Assembly (NCBI GenBank): GCA_013698525.1
Contig: JACCSM010000015.1
Location: 1-7,968 of the forward strand
Origin: Rubrobacteraceae bacterium
Lineage (GTDB): Bacteria; Actinomycetota; Rubrobacteria; Rubrobacterales; Rubrobacteraceae
Reading direction: 5' to 3'
DNA: 7,968 nt
The notes beneath the pieces are model-generated. The model saw nothing but the letters and a program-made list of their open reading frames with translations, was not told where the DNA came from and did no database searches. How positions within the stretch are numbered: position 1 is the first letter of the stretch; each line of letters begins with the position of its first letter. Both the position numbers and the translations under genes were made by a program. This document shows, one piece after another, positions 5,311-7,968 of the stretch.

Positions 5311-6120
5311 GTGCGGAACGGTTACGGGGGGGAGGGCACGATGGGCGGCCTGATCGAGGTGGCCGGTATCGAGGTCAGCGCGATCGACGTGGTGGCCGTG
5401 GCCTGGTTCGTCCTGGCAGGCCTTTCGACGGCTTACGTGGCCTGGGACGGCTTCGTCAACAAGAACCCCGAGGCGACGGTGATGAAGTGGGGTTGGATCC
5501 TCATCACCCTCTACATGGGACCGATAGCCCTGGCGCTCTACGTCCTGACCGACAAAGAGCCGGCCCCTGGCCAGCACGAGGAGTTCATCAGGCCACTGTG
5601 GAAGCAAGGGATCGGCTCCACCGTCCACTGCATAGCCGGCGACGCCACCGGTATCATAACCGCGGCGGTAATTACCGCGGCCCTGGGCCTGCCGATGTGG
5701 GTAGACCTTATCGTCGAGTACGCCGCAGGGTTCGCCTTCGGCCTGTTCATCTTCCAGTCGCTGTTCATGAAGGACATGGCGGGCGGCTCCTACCTGGGGG
5801 CCGTCAGGAACTCCTTCATGCCGGAGTGGCTCTCGATGAACATGATGGCGGCCGGAATGTTCCCGGTGATGATCTTCCTGATGATGGGGCGCGACATGCG
5901 CGCCATGGAGCCGACAGAACCGCTGTTTTGGGCTGTGATGTCCCTGGGCGTGATCGTGGGCTTCTTCGTCGCCTACCCGGTGAACGTCTGGATGGTGTCA
6001 AAAAACCTGAAGCACGGCCTGATGCACGTGCCCGCCGCAGGGGAATCCGTCCGCGCGGATAGCGGCCCGGCCCTCGGCGCCTCCGAAGCGTACGCTGCCC
6101 ACGGACAAGAAGGAGCGTGA
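5311..6120 (+). CDS. DUF4396-domain polytopic membrane protein
   Basis: 269 residues from GTG 5311; an ATG at 5341 would give 259, and both have a ribosome binding site. About six hydrophobic helices are visible: roughly residues 27-45, 58-79, 112-128, 130-152, 177-192 and 206-229. The central WKQGIGSTVHCIAGDATGII (97-116) matches the DUF4396 signature, with a conserved His106-Cys107 pair before helix 3. The Met-rich stretches MNMMAAGMFPVM (176-187) and MMGRDMRAM (191-199) add possible soft-metal ligands. The biochemical function of DUF4396 is not known to me; I recall members next to multicopper oxidases, and the His-Cys pair and Met clusters would suit copper handling in the membrane, but this is inference. 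The multicopper oxidase gene begins 6 nt after the stop codon, so the two are almost surely co-transcribed and possibly translationally coupled. Confidence 0.88.
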   Translation: MRNGYGGEGTMGGLIEVAGIEVSAIDVVAVAWFVLAGLSTAYVAWDGFVNKNPEATVMKWGWILITLYMGPIALALYVLTDKEPAPGQHEEFIRPLWKQGIGSTVHCIAGDATGIITAAVITAALGLPMWVDLIVEYAAGFAFGLFIFQSLFMKDMAGGSYLGAVRNSFMPEWLSMNMMAAGMFPVMIFLMMGRDMRAMEPTEPLFWAVMSLGVIVGFFVAYPVNVWMVSKNLKHGLMHVPAAGESVRADSGPALGASEAYAAHGQEGA

Positions 6121-6126
6121 GAAGCG

Positions 6127-7326
6127 GTGCAAGAGCACACCACACACACGAAACGCGAACACGAAATGCCGCACCGCGGGGAGCGCGCAGGCATGCACCA
6201 CGAGATGGAGCCGAACGCCACCCGGCCCCAGCTCGCAGTGGTCACCGTGCTGACCGTGCTGGCGCTGTTGGCAAGCGTCCTAGTCCCGGCCATGTTCGTG
6301 AACCTCACCTACAGCGCCGAGGAGGTGGGCGGCGCCGTCATGCCGCCCGGTATGGTCATGGGCCGCGACACTCCTGCGGCCGCGATGCGCGAGATGGCGG
6401 CCGTCGACCCGGGCGAGGTCTCCTACGAGGCACCTGCCGAAGCGCGCGGCGACCGGCAGCTCGAGCCCGGGATCGCGGGGGACGGTACGAAGGTCTTCGA
6501 GCTCAAGGTCTCCGTGATCGAGTGGAATATACTGCCGGATCAGCAGGTCGAGGCTTACGCCTTCAACCGCCAGGTGCCGGGACCGCGCCTCCGCGTGACC
6601 GAGGGCGACAGGGTGCGCATCAACGTAACAAACGAGTTGTTCGAGGCGACCAGCGTCCACTGGCACGGCATGATCCTGCCCAACGGGATGGACGGTGCGG
6701 CCGACGTGACCCAAGATCCTATCGAGCCGGGCGAGACCTTCGCCTACGAGTTCACCGCCAAAGTGGCGGGCACCTACTTCTACCACTCCCACAAGGAGCC
6801 GGACCGCCAACAGGGCCTCGGGATGTACGGCGCCCTGATCGTGGATCCCAAAGACCCGGCCCGCGATGCCGCCTACGACTACGACAAGGAGGTCGTGGTC
6901 CAACTCCAAGAGTGGCTCGAGAGGGACGGCTACACCTACCCGGCCATGACCATGGAGGGGGCGCTCCCCAACTTTTTCACCATAAACGGCAAGTCCTACC
7001 CGGAGACCGAGACAGTTCGCATGAAGGTAGGCGAGAGGCTCAGGATCCGCTTCATAGGCTCCAACAACAACTTCGTGCACCCGATGCACGTCCATGGTGG
7101 CCCCTTCGAGATAGTGGAGACCGACGGCAACGTCGTGCCCGAGGGCGCGCGGCTCCTGAAGGACACGGTCAACGTCGGTCCCGGGGAGCGCTACGACGTG
7201 GTCTGGGAGGCCAGGGAGCCGGGCGAGTGGCTCATCCACTGCCACATCCCGCACCACACCACCAACGAAAACACCGAGCAAGAGGGAGGCGGGGGTCTGA
7301 CGATGCTCATAGACGTGACCGAGTAG
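6127..7326 (+). CDS. Membrane-anchored two-domain multicopper oxidase
   Basis: 399 residues from GTG 6127, where AGGAG is 11 nt upstream; ATG 6193 (Met23) has GGGGAG 9 nt upstream and is a credible alternative. A His-rich tail (1-33) precedes one transmembrane helix (about 35-58), which likely serves as an uncleaved anchor. A low-complexity linker with many Met and Ala follows to about 118. Cupredoxin domain 1 (about 120-240) carries HWHG (178-181) and HSH (220-222); domain 2 (about 250-398) carries HPMHVHG (318-324) and HCHIPHH (371-377). Together these supply all the usual ligands for the type 1 copper (His318, Cys372, His377) and the type 2/3 trinuclear cluster. Such enzymes oxidise phenols, Cu(I) or other metals while reducing oxygen to water, here outside the membrane. 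Two-domain forms usually work as trimers. The axial type 1 position (382) is Asn; Met393 after a Gly run is a possible substitute. Context suggests cuprous oxidase or metal oxidation, not proven. Confidence 0.94.
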   Translation: MQEHTTHTKREHEMPHRGERAGMHHEMEPNATRPQLAVVTVLTVLALLASVLVPAMFVNLTYSAEEVGGAVMPPGMVMGRDTPAAAMREMAAVDPGEVSYEAPAEARGDRQLEPGIAGDGTKVFELKVSVIEWNILPDQQVEAYAFNRQVPGPRLRVTEGDRVRINVTNELFEATSVHWHGMILPNGMDGAADVTQDPIEPGETFAYEFTAKVAGTYFYHSHKEPDRQQGLGMYGALIVDPKDPARDAAYDYDKEVVVQLQEWLERDGYTYPAMTMEGALPNFFTINGKSYPETETVRMKVGERLRIRFIGSNNNFVHPMHVHGGPFEIVETDGNVVPEGARLLKDTVNVGPGERYDVVWEAREPGEWLIHCHIPHHTTNENTEQEGGGGLTMLIDVTE

Positions 7327-7372
7327 CGCCGCCGATCCAGAGCGCAGCAAACATTCGAGCGGAGAACAGAAC

Positions 7373-7712
7373 GTGACCAGAACCAAAGATTTGAGCTTCG
7401 TCGTTGTCAGGGCGAGCCTCGCCGGCGCCCTGGCGGCCCTCACGCTGCGCAACGAGGGTTTCGACGGGCGGGTCGTCCTGATAGGGGGCCGAACCACACC
7501 CGCCCTACGAGCGCCCGCCCCTCTCCAAGGACTACCTGCGAGGCGAGACGCCGCGGGAGAAGACCTACGTCCACCCAGCAAACTTCTACGCCGACCACGA
7601 GATCGAGCTGCTGACCTCGACCACGGCCAGGGAGTTCGACGCGCGGGCCTCCGAGGTCGTTCTCGAAGGGGGCCGGCGACTTCGCTTCGAAAGGTTGTTG
7701 CTCGCCACCGGC
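7373..7712 (+). pseudogene. Truncated, frameshifted FAD-dependent reductase (ferredoxin-reductase-like)
   Basis: GTG 7373 has GGAG 8 nt upstream. The first 39 codons give the FAD-binding Rossmann start, SFVVVRASLAGALAALTLRN, then GRVVLIGG near 7490. The reading frame then shifts by one base around 7484-7490, after which the family pattern resumes: EPHPPYERPPLSKDYLRGE, then YADHEIELLTSTTAREFDA and RFERLLLATG. This is the N-terminal third of a ferredoxin/rubredoxin reductase-type NAD(P)H-dependent flavoprotein, normally about 400 residues. The motif usually reading G-A-S-L-A-G has Arg in place of the first Gly (residue 13), itself expected to harm FAD binding. Homology stops abruptly after the glycine at 7710-7712. 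So there are three defects: substitution, frameshift and 3' truncation. It lies 46 nt after the oxidase gene, so it may once have belonged to the operon. Confidence 0.85.
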
Positions 7713-7714
7713 TG

Positions 7715-7968
7715 CTACTCGACCGTGAGCCTGCCCTCCACCTGCGGGTCCACCGGGGAGTTCAGTTCCAGGTAGTGGACCACGGTGTCGACCAGGTTGG
7801 TCTGGGTGTCGGTGGTGTTCTGGCCCTGGGTCAGGGTCGTGAACTGGTCGCCGCCGGTCGCCATGAAGTTGTTGGTCGCGATCTTGTAGGTCGCGTTCGG
7901 ATCTATGGGCGTGCCGTCGGGGAGCGTGACGCGGGTGACGCGGTCGCCGAAAGGAGCTTCGGCGTCGT
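7715..7968 (-). CDS. 5'-nucleotidase-family protein, C-terminal end only
   Basis: 84 codons including the TAG stop (complement of 7715-7717) are visible; the rest lies beyond the right edge. The segment matches the C-terminal substrate-binding domain of the bifunctional UDP-sugar hydrolase/5'-nucleotidase family. VTLPDGTPIDPNATYKIATN is followed by NFMATGGDQF, the position of the usual N-D-F-[LM]-x-x-G-G-D-G-[FY] nucleotide-binding motif, with Gln in place of the last Gly. The C-terminus, PVDPQVEGRLTVE, looks like a natural family end. Full-length members are secreted metallophosphatases that release phosphate from extracellular nucleotides. The gene converges on the truncated reductase and its stop codon begins 2 nt past the end of reductase homology, so the two genes abut at what looks like a deletion or insertion junction. 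Confidence 0.88.
   Translation of the reverse strand, partial: DAEAPFGDRVTRVTLPDGTPIDPNATYKIATNNFMATGGDQFTTLTQGQNTTDTQTNLVDTVVHYLELNSPVDPQVEGRLTVE

Noticed and set aside
4553..5353. 266-residue plus-strand open frame
   Set aside because: Most of it is antisense to the AraC gene and it then runs through the control region. Only its last 15 codons (from ATG 5309) have a ribosome binding site, and these are discussed as a possible leader peptide.
6117..7376. 419-residue plus-strand frame over the oxidase
   Set aside because: It is an Arg/Gly-rich shifted frame of the multicopper oxidase gene with no family motifs.
6280..7581. 433-residue minus-strand open frame
   Set aside because: It is antisense to the multicopper oxidase and reductase remnant. 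Long antisense frames are expected in GC-rich genes.

Overview
The window is high-GC DNA with frequent GTG and TTG starts, AGGAGG-type ribosome binding sites and tolerance of AGG and ATA codons. Lipoprotein and Tat-type signal peptides are common. This fits a Gram-positive actinobacterium, possibly Rubrobacter-like, but no marker gene fixes the taxon, so that is an inference. No rRNA, tRNA, CRISPR array, transposase or replication gene was seen.

Layout. (1) 1-1084, minus: the N-terminal 361 residues of a Tat-exported arylsulfotransferase-like protein, running off the left edge. (2) 1085-1467: no supported gene; it holds a 10-bp-stem hairpin at 1267-1290. (3) 1468-2704, minus: a DUF305 lipoprotein with two DUF305 units and Met/His-rich repeats, preceded by a small Cys/His-rich two-helix membrane protein. 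(4) 2946-4046, minus: a lipid-anchored HtrA-family serine protease with one PDZ domain, behind a plausible promoter with palindromes. (5) 4166-5056, minus: an AraC-family regulator with an N-terminal cupin domain. (6) 5057-5310: a divergent control region. (7) 5311-7326, plus: a DUF4396 polytopic membrane protein and, 6 nt downstream, a membrane-anchored two-domain multicopper oxidase, forming a tight operon. (8) 7373-7712, plus: a decayed and truncated FAD-dependent reductase (ferredoxin-reductase-like). (9) 7715-7968, minus: the C-terminal end of a 5'-nucleotidase-family protein, converging on the broken gene.

How the genes may work together. The centre (about 1468-7326) looks like an envelope copper or metal redox locus. 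The multicopper oxidase has a complete set of Cu-binding motifs. DUF4396 proteins are membrane proteins that I recall occurring near such oxidases. DUF305 proteins are ferritin-like, His/Met-rich and often found beside copper genes. The small membrane protein carries a CxxC and paired histidines between two helices, and HtrA would provide envelope protein quality control. The AraC regulator is transcribed divergently from the oxidase operon and is its natural candidate controller. The functional link is inferred from gene content, not shown.

The right-hand flank shows decay: the reductase has a +1 frameshift, a lost Rossmann glycine, and an abrupt end 2 nt before the stop codon of the convergent nucleotidase gene. 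The less usual features are the HtrA triad Asp-to-Glu change, the His-rich oxidase N-terminus, the Cys/His-rich membrane protein, the regulatory palindromes, and the overlapping start options at the DUF4396 gene.
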